Below, piece after piece: positions 1 to 61,700 of a stretch of 64,000 nt of DNA. Under the pieces are notes generated by a model that was not told the origin of the DNA, did no database searches, and saw only the letters and a program-made list of their open reading frames with translations. The stretch spans positions 1-64,000 of the forward strand of contig VXBM01000137.1 in NCBI GenBank assembly GCA_013400155.1, given 5' to 3'. How positions within the stretch are numbered: the stretch's first letter is position 1; every line of letters starts with the position of its first letter. This stretch comes from Helopsaltes ochotensis (lineage: Eukaryota > Chordata > Aves > Passeriformes > Locustellidae). The position numbers and the translations under genes were made by a program.

Positions 1-198
1 TCAGGCTAACCAGCCTGCAATTACCAGGATACTCCTTCCCACCCTTCTGGTGAATGGGTCACACTGGCTTCCAGTCATCTGGAACCTCATCAGTGAGCCA
101 GGACTGTTGGTAAATGATGGAGAGCGGCTTTGCAAGCTCATCTCCTAGCTCCCTCATCACCATGGGATGGATCCCATAGATTTATAGACATCCAAGTG
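1..198 (-). mobile_element. CR1 LINE fragment, reverse-transcriptase region (cut by window edge)
   Basis: The minus strand reads, with frameshifts and stops, as CR1 reverse transcriptase: HLDVYKSMG, then VMRELGDELAKPLSIIYQQSW, then LTDEVPDDWKPV, then KEYPGN and LVSL. These parallel the CR1 pattern of KSMGPDG, RELAD, PLSIIF, EVPEDWK, PGNYRPVSL. It lies in intron 14, is degenerate, and may continue leftwards. Confidence 0.85.
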
Positions 199-818
199 GC
201 TCAAAGTGGAAACATAAAACATAAAACCAGGAAACTGAATGAAACTGAAGCCCCAAAGGACTAAGGCATATTCGTGCAGGGTCCCAGAACTATATGACAG
301 GAAACTTTAATTTTTGCAGTTTTTTCTCACTGAGGAGATTAAGGTGATGAAGATGAGATCATAGAGAAGATTCATGTCAGACTGCACTGCACTTACACTG
401 TCCTCCAGTTCTAATTATGACAAGTTAATTAATCATAAGGGCTCATCAGCATAAGCATATAGGCATTTTCACCAGTAACTATGTACATTAAAATGGGTCA
501 TATTTAAATGATCACGAGTTCAATGTTCTTTTTATCCAAATATAAAAACCTTATTTTTAGACAAGCAGGTCTGGAGAAAAAAGAACAAACATTCAGAGTA
601 CTCATCTTCTAGCTGTGAGGAATTAGGTTAACACAAAACACTGTTGACAGGCTCCAAAGGGGACACCATTCAGCACTCTTTCACCAGAGGAAGTGCTGTT
701 ACATCCAGAGTTTTTTCCTAACACAAGATGAGTATCTATGAGGAAAAGGAAGAAAAACCCAGCAATCTTCATAGCTCCAAAAAGTCCACCCTCCCATGGG
801 TGATAAAAGGGCACTCAC
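199..818 (-). other. ARFGEF1: ARFGEF1 intron 14 (rest of the part in window)
   Basis: Non-coding sequence between the CR1 fragment and the exon 14 donor. I see no further exon or repeat. The next ARFGEF1 exon is not here. Confidence 0.8.
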
Positions 819-51501
<50,683 letters not shown>

Positions 51502-51770
51502 GGGCGCGATCGAGCCGTGAGAGGAGGAGGAGGAGGGTGGAGCGGGGAAGTGAGAGCGGGGCACCAGCCTCTCCCACCGGGAGCGCTGCCAGGGGCCGCG
51601 GCGGCCGCGGGGGAAGGGCTCCCTCGCAGGGCGTCCCGACACCCGCTCGGCGGCTCCCCCGGGGGAGGCTGGGGTGGGCCCGGGCGGCGCCGAGAGCCAG
51701 CCCCCGCGGCTGAGGGAAGACGAAGCCTTCTCCTCCCGCCCCCGATACGTGTGTGCGCGGACGGCGCCCG

Positions 51771-51809
51771 TCAGTCCCCGAGCCACCCCCGGTCCGCGCC
51801 CGCCTCCAT
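51771..51809 (-). promoter_or_regulatory. Upstream ORF 2 in ARFGEF1 5' UTR (12 codons plus stop)
   Basis: Reads MEAGADRGWLGD then stop. Its context at +4 is G and at -3 is G (GCTG before ATGG), which is better than that of the main ATG. No other upstream ATG lies between its stop and the main start at 51501. It could restrain BIG1 translation. Confidence 0.55.
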
Positions 51810-51853
51810 CAGCACCGGCGGCGGCGGCCGCAGCAACAACCTGTCCTCGCCAT
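51809..51853 (-). promoter_or_regulatory. Upstream ORF 1 in ARFGEF1 5' UTR (14 codons plus stop)
   Basis: Reads MARTGCCCGRRRRC then stop. Its ATG is part of the YY1 motif, so it is translated only if transcription starts upstream of it. Its stop TGA overlaps the ATG of the second upstream ORF as TGATG. Confidence 0.5.
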
Positions 51854-51955
51854 GTTGGAAGGAAGCGACGTCAGGGCCGCAGCCGGAGCGGGAGGAAGCG
51901 GCGGCCGTGTCCCGGGAGGCAGGGCGGGCGGAGGGAAGCGGGGGGGCGGGGGGCA
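51845..51955 (-). promoter_or_regulatory. ARFGEF1: Core promoter: CRE-like, ETS and YY1 motifs, GC boxes
   Basis: In the gene's direction, within 26 bases, come TGACGTCG (CREB/ATF site, 51873-51866), two CTTCC ETS sites (51865-51857) and AACATGGCG (YY1 type, about 51856-51848). GC boxes lie upstream at 51921-51953. YY1 sites of this orientation commonly sit just inside the transcript of TATA-less housekeeping genes, so transcription probably starts between about 51870 and 51855. The 5' UTR would then be about 350 bases without a further intron. The motifs are seen; the start site is inferred. Confidence 0.75.
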
Positions 51956-52480
51956 CTCGTATTCTGCCCGCCCCGCGGCCGCGCCACAGGTGGAGCGGAG
52001 CCGCGGGAGGCAGCGAAGAGGGACGCACGGAGATGGCCGCTGCCACCTGGGAGCTGGCTGAGGAGGAGGGGCAGGGCTTCCCTTCCGGGCCACCAGCGCT
52101 AGGAGGTGGAGGAGGAGACGGAGGAGGAGGAAGGCTCCCCCGGGATGCGCCACCTGCTCCTGAAGGGCGGGCTTCTCCGGGGCAAGGGGCCTCCCTGGGA
52201 GAGGAGCTGCCCTCCTTTCACGGCCGCCGCCTTCCCTGACGGGAACGCCCGGGGGCTCCGGCTCACGGGGCAGCGAGCGGAGAGCACCCCTGGCACCGAG
52301 GGCGGGAGAAGCGCTTTGGGGCGTGGGAGGTGTCCGGGCTCCGCGGGGCGCTCCCTCAGCCCCCCCTCCCCGCCTGGTCCTGCAGCCCTGCGCGCACCTC
52401 GCCTCGGGCGCGGAGGAGCGCTGCACCTGAGACTTCGTGTGGTGCTCTTCCTCTGTCGCCTGCATCCTCTAACTAAAGCG

Positions 52481-54812
52481 TTGTCGTCCCGCGTTTCTTC
52501 CCACTGCACGTGCGCTGGGAGTATAGACCATCGAAAAAAAAAATAATAAACTCAGGTCGACCCTGCCTAACTGGTAAGCAGCAAAAACATAACAGGGCGA
52601 GCTTTTGCACTCAGGAGTATTAGTGCACCATGTTTAAAAGTCGAATTTGGCGCTAACTGAAGGTAGGTCTGGTTCAGAAAACTTTTACCTGATTAAAAAA
52701 ACATTTGGAAATTAATCTGGGGATAAAAAAGCAGAAGTTCTAGATGTACATTTCAAGCAGAGTGGGACAAGGCTGTAGCATCAGAGTGCAGAAAGCAGGG
52801 ATGATTATGGAAACCAAGGGGCATCTCTGACCTCTGAGGACAGAGCCGGCACACCGCAAAGAAGTTATCCCCAGCAAGCCTTTTCAGTCTGTTCTCTATT
52901 CCTGTAGATCTGATGTACCAGTCAGATACAACCTTTGGAAGTTAATTCTGGCACCTTCCTCATGGAGCATTTAGCAAACCTTCCCAGTCTTTTCTTTATT
53001 CCTATGGTCCTGCAGTATCAGTCAGGAACACAACCTTTGGAAGTTAATCCTGACACCTTCCACTGGAGCATTTGAGAGAGTTTGCCCAGGCTGTCATGCT
53101 ACTGTGCTTAGGCCTTGTAAGGAGTTTATTTGAGCACCTGTTTTTTTCCTTAGCTACAACACAGCCATTGTAGCTGTATTAGTAAAGATACAGTGATCTC
53201 TGCCCTCCAATGAAGAGGCAGCTAATGCTGCCTAGTGCTGCTTAACCCAGTTTCCCAAATGAGAAATTATTTGTGCCAGTGACTTTTTGCCTTATGGGTA
53301 TCTTCGTTTGGCTTTTTAAGGAACACGCTGGCCCAGGGAATTCCGCTAAAGCTAGAGGTGAATGCCTGGCCTGACAGTTTGAGGAAAGCACTTGTTTTGC
53401 TGAAACTACTTTATTTGTACCAGCAACTTTTCTGGTTATTGGCTATTTTGCCACCCATTTGTGTACACCGAAAATACTAAGAGGGTGGATCTGATTTTAG
53501 AATTATGACAGTTTTGTGAGAAGGTCAGAAGTCAGTTTTGTGCATGTCACTGAGCACACTGATTCCTGAAAAAAAGATAGTATTCAGATTGTGCTGATTT
53601 ATTCAAAAGACTGTGTCTTCAGCAGCAAAATTGCTAAGTATACCTGAATTATTTCTAGTAATTTACTTATGGAAGACCGTTTGCCTGTTGGCTAAATCCC
53701 AATTTTTTTTTTTATTCATAGTTGTAAGTTCAGAAATGCAGATGTCAAAATTACTTTGGTCTTTCAAAGCTGCCTGCTAGTGACCACATGGCAAAGTTAA
53801 GAATTTCCATGGAGTTCTTGCTGGTAGGTTTGCACAAACCATTTGAGTCCAGATTCCCTTAGCCAAGTCAGAGCTTACAAATGTTATTTAGCAAATGGAG
53901 TTTGCTATTGATTTTCACAGTCCATTTAGCAGAAATAGACTTGCAATATGAAGAGAAAGGGTATCTGTATGTAAAGAGCACTGAGCACTGCAGTATCTGT
54001 TTTGTTCATATTAATGCCTATTTTCATATTCTGTACACAAGATAATTTTACATGTAAAATGTGTTTTAGTTGAACATATAGAATTACTACTGAAGTATCT
54101 GGAGAAAAAGACCTGTCAAAAAGAGACTCAGCTACATGTCTTTCATTCCTGCTCTAATATGAATGCTTGTTTTGGTTTGGTTATTTTTTAATCTGGCTTG
54201 AATCTTCAGATTCTGTTCTCAATTTCAAACAACTGCTGCTCTTGTTGACTCAATTTGTGACTTGGCACAGCTGGCAATCTACATCTCCATTCTAGTCACA
54301 AAGCAAACACTACCTAAACACTGCTACTGTGTAGAGCCTGCTTCTGAAGTTGCTCAGGGAGCTCTTATTGTAAAGCACCTGTCCATTAGGTTAACATTCA
54401 GTTTCGTTCCCAAAGCTGAGGCAATAAGGATGGAAATCTCAGGGGAACTATTATATGAGTATTGGAGAGAAAAAGTACCATGCCCTCATTTAGGGAGAAG
54501 ATATGAATGGTGATCAGCTTGTGTGCTGGGTCCTAGTGCTTTGAATAAAGTCAGTTGTTATGACAGCTCCATTTACTAGGTGAGCCAAACATTAAAATAG
54601 TGTTTGGTCAATTTATAAAAGAGTTATGGACTTTGACGAAGCATTTTGAGGGAAGATTGGTTACAGAGACTATAGACCATAAGAAATGTGTTTAACTCTT
54701 TGCTGATTACTTTAAAACCTAGTGGTTTATATCTAGTGAAAGGAGAATGAGAAAACTTAAAAGAATGACAAGGAGAAGATTTAGAATATTTGTCTTACAT
54801 GGATTCCTAACT
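52481..54812. other. Upstream intergenic DNA
   Basis: AT-rich sequence beyond the CpG island. An E2F-like TTTGGCGC lies at 52646-52653. The main structure is a tandem duplication at 52879-53078. A plus-strand open frame of 83 codons at 54262 shows no recognisable family. No coding exon recognised. Confidence 0.7.
52879..53078. repeat. Tandem duplication, two diverged copies of about 100 bases
   Basis: Copy 1 (52879-52978) and copy 2 (52979-53078) share TCTATTCCTGT/TTTATTCCTAT, then ACAACCTTTGGAAGTTAAT, then CACCTTCC and TGGAGCATTT in the same order and spacing. They differ by many substitutions and small indels, so the duplication is old. Confidence 0.85.
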
Positions 54813-55757
54813 AGAATCATTTAGGTTGGGAAAGACCTTTAAGGTCATTGAACCTAACTGTAAAGCCAACACTGCCAAGTCTACCACTAAACCGTGTCCT
54901 TAAGTGCCGCATCTACAAGCCTTTTAAATGCCTTCAGGAATGGTGACTTAATAACTTCCCTGGGCAGCCTGTTCCAAAGCTTGACAACCTTTTAGGTGAA
55001 GAAACTTTCTATTAATATCCAATCTAAGCCTCCCTTGGTGGAACTCGGGACATTTCCTCTTTTCTTATCACTTGTTACTTGGGAGAAAAGGCTGACACCC
55101 ACCTGGCTACAATCTTCTTTCAGGTAGTTGTAGAGAGTGATAAGGGCCTTGCTGAGCCTTCTTTCCTTTTGGCTGAACAATCCCAGCTCTCTCAGCTACT
55201 CCTCACAAGACTTGTGCTCCAGACCCTTGACCAGATCTCTTGCCCTTCTCTAGACATGCTCCAGCAGCCCAGTGCCTTTCTCTCTATTGAGGGGCCAAGA
55301 ACTGAGCACAGGGTTCATGGTGTGGCCTCACCACTGCCGAGTACAGGGGGACAATCACTCCCTGGTCCTGTTGGCCACTCTATGCCATTGATCTTCTTGG
55401 CCACCCAGGCAGATGCTGGCTCATGTTTAACTGTTGTCAACCAGCTCCCCCTGGTCCTTTTCCAGCATCTTTTCATCCATGCTTCCCCAAACCCGTAGCA
55501 CTATGTGGGATTGTTGTGACCCAAGGGCAGGACCTGGCAATTGGCCTCGTTGCCTTGTTAAACCTCAAAAGGTTTGCCTTTGCCCATCAATTCAGCCTGT
55601 CCAGAGCTGCAGAGCCTTCTTCCCTCCGGGTGATCAACACTCCCACCCAACTTGGTGTCCTCTGTAAAGTGACTGATGGTACACTCATTGCCCTTGTCCA
55701 GATGGTTGATAAAGTTGTTAAACAGGGCTGGGCCCACTACAGAACCCTGAGGAACAG
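54813..55757 (-). mobile_element. CR1 LINE, 5'-truncated, end of ORF2 plus 3' UTR
   Basis: The low end (AGAATCATTTAGGTTGGGAA) is the reverse complement of the CR1 3' terminus. The element extends about 945 bases to the reverse-transcriptase segment read on the minus strand as VPQGSVVGPALFNNFINHLD. The position where CR1 has the catalytic F-A-D-D reads F-T-E-D. That substitution, with stops, shows the copy is dead. The 3' UTR has the standard order of CR1 blocks. It is the largest transposon copy in the window and lies about 3 kb upstream of the ARFGEF1 promoter. Confidence 0.95.
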
Positions 55758-58700
55758 ATTGTGCCGTATGACAGCAGTGCCTTGCAAAGAAATCCAAAAT
55801 GCTTGTTGTATACAGTGATTCTAATGTCTGAATTGTTTTGGTTTCAACATGCAGATCTTTGCTTTACTAGTAACTTGTTTCATTCATAAATGTCTGATCA
55901 AAGAACTGTAATCCTCGTAGCTGTAAAGATTCCTATTTGGTTGCTGAAGTCCTGAAGATGTGGAAAAGGACTGTTAATTGTTTTATCTGCTCAAACTACT
56001 AAGTTTGCTGGCACCATGATGTATGTATCAAATATTATAATTGTCCAATCAAACCTGAGAAATATTTTCTGTCCAACCTAAAAGAAACATGTAGTATGTA
56101 AGCCCTAAAGCATAAAACCATCACTACTTTCTTGGAGCCTTAACATTTAAACATAGAGCAGCACAAGAGAAAAAAAGGTGTATTTGAGAAACACTGCAAA
56201 AATTACTGTCTGTTACATTTTTATTTACCACTTAATTGGAATATTCCAGAAGCTATTTATATTGTTTCATATATTTAAACTGTTTTGAATGAGTGTTAGA
56301 TACTTGTTTAGTAAAAAACTGCAGAGAACTTTCCATGTGAGGGGAAACAATTAGCACCTGCTTCTGCTGGTTTTATGTACCACAATTGTATGTAGTGCTT
56401 GTTTGAAAATGCTGATAAGCTAGGACTAGAAGCCTTTGCTTAAAAGTCAGATGATCAGTAAAAGGGAATAGTAAAAGTGCAGTTTCATGCTTAGAAAAAG
56501 CTGATTATTTTCAGCTGTTCTGCCTCCCAAAGGGAACTTTTTCAGCTGTGTGAGATCCCATTCACTTTCTTGTGTTGGTCTAGCTATGTAACTGTGCCAT
56601 CAGTTAGTTCCTCTGTGATTCAGCCAAAAATCAGTTTTATAAGAAAGTTAGTTTTCAGTGGGGTCAGTGAATTGATCAGACTTACCTGCATGTTCAGTAA
56701 ATCTTACTCAAGAAGGGGAGTGGGGAATGTGGATGAGGAGGACTGCTGCTCATGGTGGCACTATATGCTTAAATCATCTTGATGAGCTTTGAAACAGCAC
56801 AGTGATAATGAGACTGTGATCATTTTAAACTAGAATAAGACACAACTACTACTAGAAGATGCAATCCTTCTCTCTTCTACCTAGATGTTTCTTACTTCCT
56901 TTGTCAGTGTAAGCATTTGCATTCCTGTGTGGTAAATTATGTGCTGAATTATATTCAGAATTTAATTAGATTGAAATTAACCTGACAAGGAACAGACTAT
57001 TTTGAATCCAGGTATATTTCATTTCCCAATTCAGCAGGCAATCTCACAGATGTTTGTGTTAGCTCAGGGGAATGGATAACACAGGAACAGGAACACGAAA
57101 ATAGGTAAGAAGAGGTCAGGATTTTTTTTGCTTTTTTTTTTTTCCTTTTTTTTTTTTTACCTTTTTTTGCGCCTTTTTTTTTGTAATATTGCAACATTAT
57201 TGGTTTATGCCAACTTAAATATGAATTAAAGTGCCACTTTTAATATAAGTTGGGTTTTTTTGTTTCCATGGTGCAAGAGAGCACTCAGCCCTGTCTCTGT
57301 ATGTAACCCCATCTATAAGATGGATGGGTCCATAGGTAGGACTAGTGTATTCCTGCCACTGCATATGAACCTTTAATCGTGGTGGCTCACTTGTCACCTT
57401 CTTTAGCTCCAGTACAGTAGTCTGCATCTGTTCCCATCCTGTTTTCATGTACCAGATGCAGATAATCAGTGTGTAATGGATCAGAGTCCAGATGGATCTG
57501 ACAGATGGGAACCTGGAACAGGAGAGAAGCTGTGATTATGTTCTCAACTGCAGGCACCTTGGTGGAGAAGTTTCCAAGACTCTTACTGAATGCATAAGAT
57601 TTAACAAGTCTGCTGGTGGTGCTTGGTTGTGTAATACTGGGGTACAAACCAAGCATTCCTCTTGGTCCCTATATGGACTCATAGGGCTGCCACCCTTGTA
57701 AAAATAGGTGAAGCATAATCCACAATGTTCAGTGTATCCATTACACAAAGGATCACAGTCTGTCAACCAAACTGCAAGAGATACTACACTCACCATAAAT
57801 GTGCTTTAATATTTTAAGAGGTTTTTATGTTGTTTCAGGCTCTTTTTTTACATAAATTCTGGAACTGGAGAGGTCAGTTAGTTCATAGAGTGAGTATTCT
57901 AACAGGTTGCAGTATATCCACTGTTGCACTGAATGCAAAAAAAAGCAAGTGTTTGTTAGTAGAGGGAATATGCGCCAGTAGGTAGGTTTGTTCCAAGCAT
58001 ATGTACAAAAGCTTGTAACACCCTGGAGTGACCAGTAAGGAAATAAACATTCATCACTGCGAGGAGGTTCTTTCAAAGTGACAAATTCATACCTTAAAGC
58101 TAAAAAGTACAGACTCTTGCTGTATTGAAATACATTCCCGATACTACAGTTAAGTGAGGAAACATACTCCTAGCAAAGCATGCCATTTGTCAATTTGTGA
58201 CATGCAGGAAAAATGTTGGAGAGCAGAAGAAAAAATACCAACTCTTGTGGTTGATGGAATAAAGTTTTGAATTGTGTCTGAAAACTGTGAGAGGATATCA
58301 AAGGCTCCTGGCTGTAGCTTGAATTTACATGCTGGAAGTTATACCAGTGCATTTGATGGAATATGATTCCTTTTTCTAGTTCTTTTTCTGTGGGAATACA
58401 TTTTCTTCTAGCCTACCTATAGGAGTTTTCAACTTGTTCTTTCTTCTGCATGTTGTTCCTGCTAACAGATGAATAATTCAGTTCCCAGCTTCCATGGCAC
58501 CTCAGCATACTGTTCCCTGATACTGTGAATGAAGGAATATAAGTATCCATCTCACAGACAGAAGGAAATGCATTTAAAAAAAATTGGTCATACAGGGTTT
58601 TAAAAGTTTCTTCAGTAATTTTTCAGACTTAAGGGCCTGATTATGGATGTAGAAGCCCTAACTGTCTGAAAAGGTGATTTTCTGGGACACTGTTGAAGAA

Positions 58701-61700
58701 GATACTGCTTTTTGAGGAACATAGTAATGAATAGCACATATTCACCCTGAACCAGGAAGCTACTGTTCAGTTATTGTTGTGTGAGACTATGCAAATACAA
58801 AGGTAAATTCAAGCCTATATAGTGACTCCTTCATGATGGCAAATATTTCTGTCGCTAAATGCCAAGAATATAAAGCTCTGGCAATTTCCTGGGAGCCTTT
58901 GCACTGCAAAAGAAGGCATTTGGAGAATGTATGGCAAATCTATCAATAAGATCCGCTGATTTATTGCTTCTCCCAGCCAACTCCAGAAGATCAATAACAG
59001 TTCCTTAGCTATTTTGATTCTAAGGAGAAACTGTTGAAGAGGAGGAAGCCACAACATGATTGCCCTTTTTCCTGGGAAGTGCTGTCACTACCATTATGGA
59101 TTTCTTGGATTACTCTGTGGATGAGCCTGGTTAATTAGTTACCTTCCCAAACACCTGTAATAGGAAGAACTATATTATATAGCTTGTCAAACATTCTTAA
59201 TCTCCGATGTCAGTTCAAAAAATGGGAATAACCTGACAAATGAGAAAAGTAATAAATTTACTGAAAATTTTATCTGTTCCACTTTCATATCCTAGGAAAG
59301 CCTGTCCTAGTCTCCTGAAGGTCTTTGTGACTGATGTGACATGATCAGTGTAAAGCATGCTGAGTTGTCCTACAGGTTAGTAATTAAATAGCCTAGATAT
59401 TGGGTGCATGAAGCATTAGTCTGAATCTAATTTTTATATGCTGGATGCCTCTTTCCCCCTTAATCTGAGGTGAATTTCACTGTAGCACTTTAGAACTTGA
59501 GCAATTCAAAGGTTTATGCAGATGTCTTTCAATGAGCTGCTAATAAAGAAAACTTGAAAATGGACGTTGAAAAGAACTGTTGAAAATGAAAATCAGCTGA
59601 GAAAAGTTGAATGGAATACAGCTGGAGAAAAATATCCCTTAAATCTCTGGGCAGGGTAAGTCAAATGAATAACAAGGGTGGTTTCCAAGTATTTTAATAT
59701 CTGTGTTGAAACACTTAGATAGGGAGGTCATAAAAGTCATGTGAATTAAGGTGCGAAACAATGAGACTAAAGCAATAACCACTTTTAAATGCCATGAAAT
59801 GAGATTTGAATCTGCCTGATTGTTTCCTCTAGCAACTGCAGTGGGTCATTTCCTGTCAAGAATGCAACAACTGATGTTTGAGCATATACTTTATAAAATG
59901 TGATCTTCATGACATGAATGAAAGATTTTTAATATGAATAGCTTGAAAGATAAAAGTGAATGGAAGTTATGGATACTTTTGCCTTAAAGAGAGACATTAA
60001 AGAAGCACTGCATGATTCATTCTAATATGCCAGTTAGCTAACTGTTTGCTAGGTGTGTACTCACTCAAATATTTTTACACGACATTTTGAAACACCTGCA
60101 ACAATTTTGATTAGACTTCCATTGTGTTTCTGGTTTCAAGTCCAGCGTCACAGCTGATGTGCAATCTGGATCATGAAAAACTGAACTGGCTGGTTCACAG
60201 CATGTACGATGGATAGTTTTTCATGACATTGAAAGCTGCTGCTCTCTGGGTTTTGATCCAGGCAGACCTGGAGTGTTGATATCTGGAGGTTTATATTGTG
60301 TGCTGTTTCTTTGGTTTATAATTTTAAGTCTTTCTATACAGAAGTATGGGCAGTGGCTATCTGAGAATTTTGCTGTGCCACTGGTACTGTTGAAGTTCAA
60401 TTTATAATTTTTGTAGCTAAGAAAGTCAAACAAACATTGTTGGGCTGGTACAAATCTCACTTATCATAGTTTGTGAGACATGCAGCAGATAATTCTACAG
60501 GGCCCTTGTCATAGATACATAACAATACAAATAAACGCTAATGATAATCCTTGTGGTGTTTTATATATACCTGAACCAAACTTACTTCCTTGGCTAGCTC
60601 TGGGACTAGATACATTAGCAATAAAAGTTTAGCTGCATCTGTTTAACCGCAGATTATATCTTGGAGTTTGAATTGGTCTGCATGGGATGGGGTCACGCCT
60701 CTGGATTGCTGGAGGTGTCATCCTTCAAATAATCTCTGACAACCTGCTTCTATTCATTAGTTTCTCCTTCCTGAACTTTTCCTGGTTTAAACTCTTGTCA
60801 GCACATTGCTTCTCTTTTGCTCACTGTTCTAGAAGAGAAATAATGTATTATTGTGCAGAAGGATATAATAACAAGGTTAATGTGCACAAATGACATGAAC
60901 ACAGATCTAAGAAGGATGCAATATGGTGCAGTTTTTCAAAATGAAGCATGCTGGCAGTGAGCTCTCTGACGTGGTCAGTCCAGGTGTGGACACTTAGAAA
61001 CCAGAACGTTCAGCATGGGCACTTGGAATTTCTGTCTTTTTTAGTGCAGCAGTATGTATGGCACCTTCAAGATAGCTGCCTTAATCCTAAGGCATAATAG
61101 TTCATGGAGAAATATGTAAAGGAGGGTACACAATTGTGCATAACTTTATAATAGCAATTTGAGGTATTCATGTCACATAATATTAGACCTCATCAGGATT
61201 TTCCCCAAGTTTGTGGAGGTTTAAGTTCCCATTTGCAGTTTTTACTGTGGTGCTGTATCAAAGGAAGAAGATTAAAATGCAAATTTGCTTTAAATTCACG
61301 ATGTACTGTATAAGAATGAGATTGTGTCCTTTGAAATAGGTGTGAGCCCTCTATGGAAGCTGACTCTGCTCTGGTTTAAAAATCCAAGAAATAACAGGCA
61401 AGCTTTGCATATTTGTGCAGTAAATGTGGTCATTCTGTGAAATATAGTATTAAAAAAGTCTGAGACATTTGCAAACATAAGTTTTATTGCAATAATTGTA
61501 AAAACATTAATTAAAAAAATCACAGAATACAAAAATCTGTAGTCACTAGTTCTGTGCATAAATTCTGAGGTTGCTTTTACTGCATCATTTACTAGAAAGT
61601 ATTTATTTCACACATACAATTCTGATAAATGTTTTACCATCAACCTGTGACTGCATTTTATTTTACTTGCTCATAAAAAACTCTGAGTGAGTTTTCTTTC

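Noticed and set aside
51809..52509. Minus-strand open frames of 136 and 218 codons upstream of exon 1
   Set aside because: They lie mostly upstream of the likely transcription start and have the same GC-driven composition; no family match.
56997..57197. Lys-rich 66-codon minus-strand frame
   Set aside because: It is the translation of the T-rich low-complexity tract.
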